A stretch of DNA of 64,000 bases. It comes from CBDFKB01 sp965248715. GTDB taxonomy: Bacteria; Pseudomonadota; Alphaproteobacteria; Rhizobiales; Rhizobiaceae. The stretch covers positions 62,001 to 126,000 of the forward strand of contig CBDFKB010000005.1 in NCBI GenBank assembly GCA_965248715.1, in the 5' to 3' direction. The translations under genes and the position numbers were made by a program. The notes beneath the pieces are model-generated. The model did not search any database and had not been told where the DNA came from. It worked only from the letters and a program-made list of their open reading frames with translations. Shown one piece after another: positions 8,995 to 17,443 of the stretch (position 1 is the first letter of the stretch; each line of letters begins with the position of its first letter).

Positions 8995-9579
8995 TTACCT
9001 CATGCGTAGGCCGGCATCTAAATCATCGCCGCGCCACAAAACATAAGCCAATATGCCGGTATCATGGGTGGTGAGGGCATGGGGTTGCATACTGTGGTGA
9101 AATTGCTCCTGGCCTGGCTCCAGCATGCGCGATTTTTCCCCTTCGACCGCAAATTCGGCACCACCGGCGACGACAAAATATAGTTCCTCCGGTTCGTGCA
9201 GATGCCAGGAGTAGTGCAGGTTAGGACCCCAATAGGCCAGCATCACCCTGGCGTTTTGGCTGAAATAATGACCGCGCGGGCCGATGAGTTCGAACCAGCC
9301 AAAGCGCTGCAGAAAGTCGGCGCCGACCTCGCTTTCCTGATAGCTGCGACGCCACTCAACGTGCGGTGCCAGCGCTACCACCGCATCGCGCACAAGATCG
9401 GTATGGGGGTTACCTACGCCTGGATTGTTGCACAAATGTTCAATCACCGGTGCCGCGCAAGCTGGGCGCTCGGTAAAGCGCAGATCGCTTGGCCAATCGA
9501 CGAAATTCTTTAGCGTTTGATGGCGCTCATGCATTCTTCTGATCGGCTGTAGCGCGCAATCAAACAACACATGGGTCAT
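8995..9579 (-). CDS. Cupin of the DMSP lyase (DddQ/DddL-like) family
   Basis: 194 residues. The C-terminal cupin has HYSWHLHEPEELYFVVAGGAEF and HHSMQPHALTT, supplying the H-x3-H/E, Tyr and late His metal ligands, then ILAYVLWRGDD, the closing motif I associate with the DMSP lyase domain. Known members cleave dimethylsulfoniopropionate to acrylate and DMS, but many homologues do not. The start ATG overlaps the TGA of an upstream gene fragment (ATGA), so it was once translationally coupled to a gene now destroyed. Confidence 0.7.
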   Translation of the reverse strand: MTHVLFDCALQPIRRMHERHQTLKNFVDWPSDLRFTERPACAAPVIEHLCNNPGVGNPHTDLVRDAVVALAPHVEWRRSYQESEVGADFLQRFGWFELIGPRGHYFSQNARVMLAYWGPNLHYSWHLHEPEELYFVVAGGAEFAVEGEKSRMLEPGQEQFHHSMQPHALTTHDTGILAYVLWRGDDLDAGLRMR

Positions 9580-9690
9580 GGCAGCACCACCATGTTACCG
9601 ACATGGTCCTTGGCGATTTTGGTGTACTGAGCATAAACTCCGAAGCGGCAGGGATCAAATTCTCGCATGGAAACCTCGTTGGGGTCATGT
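9576..9690 (-). pseudogene. C-terminal fragment of an unidentified gene, cut by an IS481 relic
   Basis: The frame ending at TGA 9576-9578 reads RHDPNEVSMREFDPCRFGV, then YAQYTKIAKDHVGNMVVLP. It ends in a 4-bp ATGA overlap with the cupin gene, the usual sign of a co-translated partner. Upstream, the frame runs into IS481 transposase sequence and no start exists. I do not recognise the protein. It is probably the tail of the gene that used to precede the cupin in an operon. Confidence 0.5.
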
Positions 9691-9694
9691 CTGT

Positions 9695-9845
9695 GCGGCG
9701 GATGCAGAACTTGCTGCAGGCTGCCGCGAAGGCTTTAGATTTATGCCGGCCGCCATTATCGGTCATCATTTGCTTGATCGTAACACCATGGCATTTGTAG
9801 TATGCGATGGCAGCCGCGAGAAAGGCCATGGCACTTTTCTTTCCT
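9695..9845 (-). pseudogene. IS481-family transposase fragment
   Basis: The minus-strand reading AMAFLAAAIAYYKCHGVTIK then QMMTDNGGRHKSKAFAAACS matches the segment of IS481 transposases around the second catalytic Asp (AYY..HGV.VE.VMTDNG..Y.S..F). Only about 50 codons survive; the glutamate of the DDE triad and the N-terminal HTH are gone. Its downstream edge truncates the unidentified gene above. Confidence 0.65.
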
Positions 9846-10033
9846 CATTGGCAATAATTGCGAGATCGTCCGCAATTAAACCGCCAACAAGGAGATCCAT
9901 TGCCGCGGCGCTCACCAACAGGGAACTGGGCAGGGTATCGCAAATCACTATTGATCTTAATCAACCTGACAAAGGAAATTTGCCATGGTTGCCATTTCTC
10001 TTCGTGCCGATTTTGATGCCGGGACGCTTGGTA

Positions 10034-10333
10034 TCATCGCCTCGCGTCCAGTATGGCTGCAACCAGATCGGCCGGCACGTCCTCCAACTGCTCATGGTGA
10101 TCGACAGCCAGGGATTTTGTGGCGTCCAGCACATGCCGATAGGCAGACAAATATACGCGGCACTCGTTGCAAAGACGCAGGTGCATTTCAAAGATCCGCT
10201 TTTGCTTGGCCGAAAGCTCATCCTCCAGATAGGCCAAAATGAAACCCTCAAACTCTTGGCACGTGATCATCGTTGGCAAGCGGAACAAAATTCCGTGCAG
10301 ACGGCGGCGTAGCGACCTGGCGCGCGGTTTCAA
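10034..10333 (-). CDS. Anti-sigma factor, zinc-finger (ZAS/zf-HC2) type
   Basis: 99 residues. CQEFEGFILAYLEDELS followed by HLRLCNECRVYL gives the H-x3-C-x2-C zinc motif plus the upstream Cys of ZAS anti-sigma factors. There is no membrane segment, so it is a soluble type. The TTG start at 10333 overlaps the sigma stop and is preceded by GGAGGA at five bases; an ATG at 10270 is an alternative. Soluble ZAS factors often respond to redox through the zinc cysteines. That would suit a divergent operon encoding Fe-S proteins, but this is inference. Confidence 0.8.
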   Translation of the reverse strand: MKPRARSLRRRLHGILFRLPTMITCQEFEGFILAYLEDELSAKQKRIFEMHLRLCNECRVYLSAYRHVLDATKSLAVDHHEQLEDVPADLVAAILDARR

Positions 10334-10911
10334 ATCCTTCCTCCAATCATGTAGGGATCAAGCAGCGTTTTCAGGGCGGATCTGGCCCTGTGCAGACGGA
10401 TTTTTACATTACCTTCGCTGATCTCCAACACCTGGGCGACGTCCGATGTGGTCAATCCTTCGATGTCCCGGTGAACCAAAACGATACGGTATTGATCGGG
10501 CAATGCGGCGATTTTCGAAGCGACAATCGCGCGCGTTTGGGCAGATTGCAGGATGTTGTCAGGGCTCTGTTCGGGTCTGGTTTCTGACGAGAGACGGCAG
10601 CCCAAAACGTCGAAATCCGGCAGCAGGTCATCAATCGCAACTTCGTTGCGCCGCCGCATGTGCCGAAGGATCATCAGGGCCTCGTTGACAACGATGCGAT
10701 GCATCCAGGTTTTGATATCGGAGCGACCCTCAAAACCGGCGTGTTTTTCAAGGATTTTGGCGAAAGCGGCTTGCACAGCGTCCTCTGCTTTTGCGGGGTC
10801 GTTTAGAAAGCGCCTGGCGACGGCGAGCATCCAGCCGATGTTGCCGCGCACTAGGGCCGCTGCCACCGACTGGGTCATGGTGTCTGGCGAAGTATCGGGG
10901 GCTTCTTTCAC
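10330..10911 (-). CDS. ECF-family RNA polymerase sigma factor
   Basis: 193 residues with region 2 (ARRFLNDPAKAEDAVQAAFAK, then DIKTWMHRIVVNEALMILR) and region 4 (ALPDQYRIVLVHRDIEGLTT, then VAQVLEISEGNVKIRLHRAR). It is co-transcribed and overlaps the anti-sigma gene, the normal arrangement for an ECF regulon. Its 5' end faces the antiporter/Rieske operon across about 146 bp, making that operon the most likely target. A candidate divergent promoter is noted among the features. Confidence 0.92.
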   Translation of the reverse strand: MKEAPDTSPDTMTQSVAAALVRGNIGWMLAVARRFLNDPAKAEDAVQAAFAKILEKHAGFEGRSDIKTWMHRIVVNEALMILRHMRRRNEVAIDDLLPDFDVLGCRLSSETRPEQSPDNILQSAQTRAIVASKIAALPDQYRIVLVHRDIEGLTTSDVAQVLEISEGNVKIRLHRARSALKTLLDPYMIGGRI

Positions 10912-10984
10912 CTTTTGTCAAAAAAGGCGATAGTGCGGCTTGGCTTGCCCATTATGGGCCTACAGGATTTTTTTCTCATCATTG

Positions 10985-11035
10985 TGTATCCTTTGGGGTC
11001 CACCCCGCATCTATACTCCAAGCACAAACAGGTCA
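10985..11035 (+). promoter_or_regulatory. Candidate ECF-type promoter for the antiporter operon
   Basis: Upstream of the GTG start at 11058 the sequence contains TGTATCC (-35-like) and, about 17 bp on, ATCTATACT (-10-like). GGGGTCCACCCC between them forms a small palindrome. The spacing and single-copy elements would suit an ECF sigma such as the divergent one. No second example of the motif was found in the window, so this is only a candidate. Confidence 0.25.
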
Positions 11036-11057
11036 TCCAGAGCAAGGACCCACTTTC

Positions 11058-12308
11058 GTGATCGCATATCTGATACTAGCGGCATTTTTATTGGCATTTT
11101 GCATGATCGCGCAACGGCTTTCGACGACGATCATAACGGCACCAATTGCGTTTCTTGGCTTTGGCGTTTTGTTAGATCAACTTGGCATGGTCCCGGCTGA
11201 AAGTACCGAGGCGGCGCTGCATCTGGTGGCCGAGATCGCGTTGATCATTTTGCTGTTTCTGGATGCTGCCCAGATTGATCAAGCCGCTCTTAGACGCCGC
11301 AATGTCTGGCCGGTGCGGATGCTGGCGATCGGATTGCCCCTGGGATTTCTGATCGGAACCGTGGTCGGTTGGATGCTGTTACCAGGCTGGCCGTTGGCCG
11401 TCATCGCTTTGGTTGCTGCCATCTTGGTGCCGACGGACGCGGCGTTGGGGCAGCCGGTGATCAGCAACCCAGCGGTACCGCAAAGACCACGCCGTGCTTT
11501 GACCGTGGAAAGCGGGTTGAACGACGGGTTGGCGTTGCCGCTGGTCTTGATGATGGCGGCATTTGCTGCACCCCACGGCATGGCACCCGAGGGGGGCTGG
11601 ATCGCGTTCGGCCTGAAACAGATTATCCTTGGCCCGCTGGCCGGTGCCGCTGTGGGTGCTTTGGGCGCGGTCGTTCTGCTTTGGGCGAAACGCACACATT
11701 CGACCGCAGACGTCTATGAAGGTATCGGCGCGTTGGCCCTGGCCGCATCCGCCTATTTGTCGGCGACGTTAATCGGCGGCAACGGTTTTATCGCCGCTTT
11801 TGCAGGCGGGCTTGCTTTTGGCGCCATCGTGCAGGGTCGCTGTGCTTTTGTCTATGAGTTCACCGAAAGCGAAGGACAGCTTTTGTCCTGGACCGCGTTT
11901 TTCCTGCTTGGCGCTGTATTGGTGCCCGAGGCGGCTGCGCATCTGACCTGGCCGACTTTGGCGCTGATCCTCATCAGTCTGTTCGTTGTGCGCCCGCTGG
12001 CCATCTGGCTGTCGCTCATCGGCACCGATGCGGCGCCGGTGACGCGCGGGTTCTTTGGCTGGTTTGGACCACGCGGACTGGCCACAGCACTTTTTGCGCT
12101 GTTGGTGGTGGACCAACTAGACCATGGTGTCGGCGAAGATGTACTTTACCTAGCGATCAACGCAGTTTGGATCAGCGCGATCCTGCACGGCGTCACCGCC
12201 GCGCCCGGTGCCCGTTGGTATGCCCGGCGCATTGCGAAATTTGGCGAATGTCCTGAAACCATGCCCGTCGAGGCCCCTGCCATGCCCTTGAAAACTGATA
12301 AGATTTAA
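11058..12308 (+). CDS. CPA1-type Na+(K+)/H+ antiporter
   Basis: 416 residues from GTG 11058, preceded by AAGGA; the longer open frame overlaps the sigma gene and is not coding. About 12 hydrophobic segments. The transport core is recognisable: PTDAALGQ (the helix-5 aspartate motif) and VESGLNDGLALPLVLM, as in NhaP/CPA1 exchangers. GPRGLATALFALLV lies near the end. The C-terminus is short, without a long regulatory tail. It is the first gene of an operon that ends with a TrkA-C-like membrane protein, so ion gating may be supplied in trans. Confidence 0.85.
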   Translation: MIAYLILAAFLLAFCMIAQRLSTTIITAPIAFLGFGVLLDQLGMVPAESTEAALHLVAEIALIILLFLDAAQIDQAALRRRNVWPVRMLAIGLPLGFLIGTVVGWMLLPGWPLAVIALVAAILVPTDAALGQPVISNPAVPQRPRRALTVESGLNDGLALPLVLMMAAFAAPHGMAPEGGWIAFGLKQIILGPLAGAAVGALGAVVLLWAKRTHSTADVYEGIGALALAASAYLSATLIGGNGFIAAFAGGLAFGAIVQGRCAFVYEFTESEGQLLSWTAFFLLGAVLVPEAAAHLTWPTLALILISLFVVRPLAIWLSLIGTDAAPVTRGFFGWFGPRGLATALFALLVVDQLDHGVGEDVLYLAINAVWISAILHGVTAAPGARWYARRIAKFGECPETMPVEAPAMPLKTDKI

Positions 12309-12320
12309 GAAGGATACAAG

Positions 12321-13931
12321 ATGAACAAAACCCCTGTTGCCGAGCTTAGCCAATTGCCGGATCGCAAACCGCAATACGCTTTGGTGAGCGAGGTTGATCT
12401 GGTTGTGGTGCGCTTCGACGATGAGATCTCGGTGTTTTATGGCCGCTGCCTGCATCGCGGCGCCTTGATGTCGGACGGGTTTGTCAGCGGTCGCAACCTA
12501 ATCTGCGGGGTGCACAACTGGGACTACAGGCTCGACAGCGGCGTGTCGGAATATGCCAACCAAGAGGTGCTGCAGAAGTTCAATTCGTGGATCGACGGCA
12601 ACGATGTTCTGGTCGATGCCGACGAAATTGCGGCTTGGGCAGTGGACAATCCGCAACCTTACAATCGCGAGGCCTATCTTGGGCTTTATGCGGACACGTT
12701 GCACGGTGGCGCGGAAGAGCCGAACAATGACTTGATCCAGCAATATGCCCGTGACGGGCTGTCCAAGACCGGTCATCACGGTAAGGTCGAAGCGATGGGT
12801 GTGCCGCGCGACGAGTTGCCGAAATGGGACGATATCCAACTGCTGACGGCTCAGCTTCACAAAGCCCCGTTGCTAGACGGCGACGCGGTTGGCACCGATA
12901 TTATCATTGGGCCTAATGCGCAAAAACCGTTACGGCTGAAGATCCCGCTGTTCGTTTCGGACATGTCATTTGGGGCACTGTCTGAACCTGCCAAGGTGGC
13001 GCTGGCGCTCGGGGCTGAACTGGCGGGGACAGGCATTTGTTCGGGCGAGGGCGGCATGTTGCCAGAAGAACAAGCCGCCAATAACCGATATTTTTATGAG
13101 CTGGCTTCGGCCCGGTTTGGATTTTCCTGGGACAAGCTGGCAAACGTTCAGGCGTTTCACTTCAAAGGTGGTCAGGGGGCCAAGACCGGCACCGGCGGAC
13201 ACCTTCCCGGCAAAAAAGTCCAGGGCAAGATCGCCGAAGTGCGCGGCTTGAAACCGGGGCAGGATGCTATTTCGCCACCGCGCTTTCCCGACTGGACCGA
13301 GCCAGCGCAAATCAAGGAATTCGCCGATGAAGTACGCGATCGGACCGGCGGCATCCCGATTGGCTATAAACTATCGGCGCAGCATATCGAAAAGGACATC
13401 GACGCAGCCCTTGAGGTCGGGGTCGATTATATCATTCTTGACGGGCGCGGTGGTGGCACCGGGGCAGCTCCGATTATTTTCCGCGACAACATCTCGGTGC
13501 CAACAATCCCGGCCTTGGCCCGTGCGCGACGACATCTGGACCGCTTGGAGCGCAGGGATGTCACCCTGGTGATTACCGGTGGCTTGCGCAAACCTGCGGA
13601 TTTCATCAAGGCGCTGGCGCTTGGAGCTGATGCCATCGCGGTGTCGAATGCGGCGATGCAGGCTATCGGCTGCATCGCGATGCGGGCCTGCCATACAAAC
13701 AACTGCCCGGTTGGAATTGCGTCGCAAAAACCGCATCTGGCCAGCCGGATCATCGTCGAGAATTCCGCCCGCCAACTGGCGAATTTTTTTACGGCCAGCG
13801 TCGAATTGATGCAAGTGATGGCGCGCGCCTGTGGTCACGACCACCTGTCCAAGTTTAACCAGGACGACCTTACCACCTGGAAAAAAGACATGTCCGAGCT
13901 GACGGGCGTCGCGTTTGGAGGAGTGGCATGA
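12321..13931 (+). CDS. Rieske domain fused to glutamate synthase-like FMN protein
   Basis: 536 residues. Residues 1-110 form a Rieske [2Fe-2S] domain with C43-x-H45 (CLHRG) and C62-x2-H65 (CGVHNW). The remainder is the FMN/Fe-S alpha/beta barrel of GltB-type glutamate synthase: FVSDMSFGALS, FHFKGGQGAKTGTGGHLPG, ILDGRGGGTGAAP, and the cysteine pattern CIAMRACHTNNCPVG of the 3Fe-4S cluster. It lacks the N-terminal glutaminase domain, so it is not an ammonia-tunnelling glutamate synthase as such. ATGA overlap with the next gene implies a shared complex. The reaction is unknown; electrons could pass Rieske to 3Fe-4S to FMN. Confidence 0.85.
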   Translation: MNKTPVAELSQLPDRKPQYALVSEVDLVVVRFDDEISVFYGRCLHRGALMSDGFVSGRNLICGVHNWDYRLDSGVSEYANQEVLQKFNSWIDGNDVLVDADEIAAWAVDNPQPYNREAYLGLYADTLHGGAEEPNNDLIQQYARDGLSKTGHHGKVEAMGVPRDELPKWDDIQLLTAQLHKAPLLDGDAVGTDIIIGPNAQKPLRLKIPLFVSDMSFGALSEPAKVALALGAELAGTGICSGEGGMLPEEQAANNRYFYELASARFGFSWDKLANVQAFHFKGGQGAKTGTGGHLPGKKVQGKIAEVRGLKPGQDAISPPRFPDWTEPAQIKEFADEVRDRTGGIPIGYKLSAQHIEKDIDAALEVGVDYIILDGRGGGTGAAPIIFRDNISVPTIPALARARRHLDRLERRDVTLVITGGLRKPADFIKALALGADAIAVSNAAMQAIGCIAMRACHTNNCPVGIASQKPHLASRIIVENSARQLANFFTASVELMQVMARACGHDHLSKFNQDDLTTWKKDMSELTGVAFGGVA

Positions 13932-15898
13932 GCGATCTAGAATGGATTTTTGTTGGTCGGGTAACCGATCTGCCCGAGGGCCGGGTCAAGACAGTCACCG
14001 CGCGCACGGTCTCGATCTGCCTTAGCCATTTCGACGGTCAATGGGCCGCAATGGACAATCACTGCCCGCACCAGGGAGGACCGCTTGGCGAAGGCTCGAT
14101 TGAGACCGGCCTCGGTGGCGCTTGTTGGCTGCGCTGCCCTTGGCATGGCTGGGATTTCGATCCGCTGACTGGAAAACCGCCGGGCGGGCATGAAGATAGC
14201 GGTCAAAAAATGTACCCGGTCGAACTGCGCGATGGTGAGGTGTTCGTCGGCCTGGAGCCGGCGCCTGAACACATCCCTACCGTGACCGACGTGATGGCGG
14301 AAACTATGGTGAACTGGGGGGTCAAAACTGTATTCGGCATGGTTGGACATTCCAATCTGGGATTGTCCGATGCCCTACGCTTGCAGACCGAGGCGGGCAA
14401 TCTGAATTACATCGGCATCCGTCACGAAGGCGTTGCCGCCTTTGCTGCCTCGGCCTATGGCAAGCTGACCGGCAAACCGGCGGCCTGTTTGACCATCGCT
14501 GGACCCGGTGCCACCAACTTAATGACCGGCCTGTGGGACGCCAAAGTTGACCGCGCCCCAGTGCTGGCGCTGACCGGTCAGGTGCAAACCCAGGTCTTCG
14601 GCCCTGGAGCCTTCCAGGACATTGACCTAAGATCCGCGTTTCAAGCGGTGGCGCGGTTTTCGCAACCTGTGCTTAGCACCTCGAACCATTCCGAATTGAT
14701 GTCTTTGGCCTGTAAAACTGCACTGAACGAACGTGACGTAGCGCATCTGATCTTTCCCGATGACGTTCAAACGGTCCCTAGCGATGCCAAAGCCGCCGGA
14801 CCGAAGGGTAGGATGAGCCGGCCTGTGGTCAAGCCAAGTGATGAAGATATTGCCGAAGCGGCAGGCATGATCAACGCTGCCAGGCGGCCGATCTTCGTCA
14901 TCGGCCATGGGGCATGGGACGCGCGCGATGCTATCATTGCACTTGCCGAGACATTGGGTGCACCGGTGTTGACCACTTTCAAAGGCAAGGGTCTGATCCC
15001 CGATAGTCATCCCAATGCAGGGGGCGTGTTGGGCCGGTCGGGAACTCCGATCGCCAGTTGGTTCATGAACGAGGCTGATTTGATCGTGGCGCTTGGCACT
15101 TCGTTTTCCAACCACACCGGGATCGAGCGCTCGAAACCGATCATTCAGGTGGATTTCGAGCGGATGCAACTGGGGAAATTCCACCCTGTCAGCTTGCCGG
15201 TCTGGGGTGAGATCGGCGCGTTCTGCGCCGCCGTCACCGCGACCATGACCCACAACTCCGACCGTCCTGACCAAATCGCCGAACTAGCCAACCGTTGGAC
15301 GATGTGGCGGGCGGAAAAGATTTCGCGGATGGCGGAAGAGACCGACAAGGGCGTGCACTCATTTGCTGTATTCGACGCGCTCAGCCGGGTTGCACCCGCA
15401 AACGCGATCATTGCCGTCGATGTGGGCAACAACACCTACTCCTTTGGCAGATATTTCGAGACCAAAGGTCAAAGGGTGTTGATGTCGGGCTATCTGGGCT
15501 CGATCGGGTTCGGCTTTCCTGCCGGCATGGGTGCCTGGGCGGCGACCCAGGATTTTGCCGAATTCAAAGGCCGCAAGGTCATCTCGATCTCAGGCGATGG
15601 CGGGTTTGGGCAATACCCGATGGACCTGACAACCGCTGTGAAACACAACATGGATATCACCCATGTGCTGCTGCATAATGGGGAGCTAGGCAAGATCTCC
15701 AAGGAACAGCGGGCTGGCGAATGGCCGGTCTGGGAAACCGGTCTACACAATCCTTCCTTTGCGGCCTTCGCCAAAATCTGTGGCGCCTATGGACAGAAAG
15801 TCACCCAAAGCACCGAGATAGAGGCCGCTTTGGAAAAGGCTCTGGCGGTTGAAGGCCCGGCGCTGGTGGAAATCATGACCGACGCCGAATTGGTGTGA
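13928..15898 (+). CDS. Rieske domain fused to thiamine-diphosphate (acetolactate synthase/pyruvate oxidase-like) enzyme
   Basis: 656 residues. An N-terminal Rieske domain (C46-x-H48 in CPHQGG; C70-x2-H73 in CPWHGW) is joined near residue 115 to a full three-domain ThDP enzyme. The ThDP glutamate lies in YIGIRHEGVAAFAASAYGKL. The central domain carries FVIGHGAWDARDA, and the ThDP/Mg motif ISGDGGFGQYPMDL then TTAVKHNMDITHVLLHN is intact. ThDP enzymes with Rieske fusion are rare; the Rieske centre would accept electrons from an oxidised ThDP intermediate, as in pyruvate oxidase/oxidoreductases. Substrate unknown, probably a 2-oxo acid. Co-translated with the Rieske-GltS partner. Confidence 0.85.
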   Translation: MSDLEWIFVGRVTDLPEGRVKTVTARTVSICLSHFDGQWAAMDNHCPHQGGPLGEGSIETGLGGACWLRCPWHGWDFDPLTGKPPGGHEDSGQKMYPVELRDGEVFVGLEPAPEHIPTVTDVMAETMVNWGVKTVFGMVGHSNLGLSDALRLQTEAGNLNYIGIRHEGVAAFAASAYGKLTGKPAACLTIAGPGATNLMTGLWDAKVDRAPVLALTGQVQTQVFGPGAFQDIDLRSAFQAVARFSQPVLSTSNHSELMSLACKTALNERDVAHLIFPDDVQTVPSDAKAAGPKGRMSRPVVKPSDEDIAEAAGMINAARRPIFVIGHGAWDARDAIIALAETLGAPVLTTFKGKGLIPDSHPNAGGVLGRSGTPIASWFMNEADLIVALGTSFSNHTGIERSKPIIQVDFERMQLGKFHPVSLPVWGEIGAFCAAVTATMTHNSDRPDQIAELANRWTMWRAEKISRMAEETDKGVHSFAVFDALSRVAPANAIIAVDVGNNTYSFGRYFETKGQRVLMSGYLGSIGFGFPAGMGAWAATQDFAEFKGRKVISISGDGGFGQYPMDLTTAVKHNMDITHVLLHNGELGKISKEQRAGEWPVWETGLHNPSFAAFAKICGAYGQKVTQSTEIEAALEKALAVEGPALVEIMTDAELV

Positions 15899-15909
15899 GG
15901 AGTACTGCA

Positions 15910-16663
15910 ATGACCAATCCAAAGCTGCAACCCTTTGGCATGCTCGCCATCTGGCGCGGGGGGGTAATCCACGCCCATCGTTGGGCCTGACCCGGTGGTT
16001 GCCGGACTTACCCTGTTGGTCCTTTTGGCAGTGTCGCTGACAGTGGTCCGATCCGCTGGCGTAGGTTTACGCTTAACTGGACTGCCGCAGCAGACCGCGA
16101 AGTTTCAGGCGATCTCGGCACTGACCGGCACGGGTTACACGACTTCCGAATCCGAGGCGTCGATGCACCACCCGGTGCGCCGCCGCATTTTGATCATGCT
16201 GATGCTCACCGGGCATCTCGGCGTTGTTACTTTGGCCTCAACAGTGATCCTTGCGGTTACCGCCGCAGAGGGTCAAACCGGTGTGATTGTGCAAGTTGCC
16301 ACCTTGTTAGCTGCCGTGGTGGTGATTTGCGCGGTTGCAGCAAGTTCGCGGCTAGATCACGCAATGTGCGATGTTATCGGGCGTCTAATGACCCGCGCTG
16401 GCTGGCTGGATATGCCGCCTTACGAGGCGCTTTACGAACACGGCAGCGGCGCGCAGCTCGCAGAACACATTGCGGCAGCAGACGTTGACCTGGATCAACA
16501 AGACAACATGCCGGCGATAATCTGCGTGAACGACGATCTCTACAATAAATTGCAGCGTTCGAGCGGGCCTGTCAGTCTGCGCGCGGGCGACCGGATAATG
16601 TGTTTCGGCCATCCCGACGATCACGCCAACTTGGCCCGACGGTTGGCAACAAAAGATATCTGA
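15910..16663 (+). CDS. Membrane protein with TrkA-C-like domain, frameshifted near its N-terminus
   Basis: ATG 15910 opens MTNPKLQPFGMLAI..., which reaches a TGA at 15988-15990. Skipping the single T at 15988 joins ...IHAHRWA to DPVVAGLTLLVLLAVSLTVV, giving one continuous membrane protein to 16663. The body has four or so hydrophobic helices with LTGTGYTTSE, and a cytosolic tail (from DMPPYEALYEHG) ending ...VSLRAGDRIMCFGHPDDHANLARRL that resembles the RCK/TrkA-C ligand-binding fold. If the shift is real, translation could restart at GTG 15995. Twelve bases separate it from the ThDP gene, so it belongs to the operon. Confidence 0.6.
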
Positions 16664-16906
16664 TCCCATGCCCGAGCCGCGCGCCTTTCCTGTTGTTCGC
16701 GGTGTGCCCGAAGTTACGACGGCGCCCCGGTTCGCAAGCGCCAGAATATCCCGTTCAATACCCGCCGGTCATCCACCCGCGGAACGCCGCGCGGCTTGTG
16801 GGCAAAAGCGGCTGGATCACACCCCACTCAAAGCCGCTCAGATCAAAACGCGCCGTGGCAAATCCTCCATGGCAGTCATTGAACCCGACTCATCAAAGTT
16901 TGTGAA

Positions 16907-17029
16907 TCCGTAATCAGTCATTTACGGGTATGTGACCTAGAACGTGAATGGTTGGAATTTGCAGATAAGCCACGGGATGCAGGTGCGGCTTTCGTAGGCT
17001 TCTGCAAACAGAAAAAATTGTTGCGATGA
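16907..17029 (+). pseudogene. Short C-terminal gene fragment of unknown identity in a 370-bp gap
   Basis: The 370 bases after the membrane protein hold no intact gene. A readable tail (VCDLEREWLEFADKPRDAGA, then AFVGFCKQKKLLR and TGA 17027-17029) has the composition of a real protein terminus but no start. I do not recognise it. A small open frame at 16668-16913 has no support. Confidence 0.25.
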
Positions 17030-17035
17030 GATTAT

Positions 17036-17443
17036 TTATAATATGGGTGGTTCCCCATATTTATTTGACCCATTTTTTCCTGGAAAAACGCCTATCAAAA
17101 GCATAGAAAAACCCGATATTTCACTCAAATACAATGGTGTAATAGCAAATAAATCCGTCAAATGGATAATTAGAAATGGAATAATAATCCAGCCAGTTAA
17201 CCCTATATCATGGAGCCTTCTGACTAAAATAGCGTATCCAGTGGGACTTACTATAAGACCAATTACTTTAAAAATAATAGATATTCCTGGATCGCCAACA
17301 TTTAATCCTAAAACAAAAAACGGCAATACAACTATTGTAATCAAAATTACAAAAAAAATGATATATATCCAATACTCTTTACGACTTGAGCGATCATTAA
17401 TATTGAACGTATTTCTAATGGAATAAATGATTGAATTAAACAT
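17036..17443 (-). CDS. DUF805-family membrane protein
   Basis: 135 residues with four hydrophobic segments and the DUF805 signatures SRKEYWIYIIFF and LVRRLHDIGLTGW. Function unknown. Its base composition is strikingly AT-rich (runs of A and T in nearly every codon third position) compared with the GC-rich genes on both sides, suggesting recent acquisition. It lies between an operon end full of debris and a tRNA-Pro. Confidence 0.85.
   Translation of the reverse strand: MFNSIIYSIRNTFNINDRSSRKEYWIYIIFFVILITIVVLPFFVLGLNVGDPGISIIFKVIGLIVSPTGYAILVRRLHDIGLTGWIIIPFLIIHLTDLFAITPLYLSEISGFSMLLIGVFPGKNGSNKYGEPPIL

Noticed and set aside
9578..10312. 244-residue plus-strand frame across the IS481 relic and the anti-sigma gene
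   Set aside because: It runs antisense to two features with recognisable protein motifs and has no ribosome-binding site.
14627..15274. 215-residue frame antisense to the Rieske-ThDP gene
   Set aside because: Overlaps conserved coding sequence; no protein-like motifs.
16668..16913. 81-residue open frame after the frameshifted membrane protein
   Set aside because: Starts right after the preceding stop with no ribosome-binding site and reads as low-complexity sequence.
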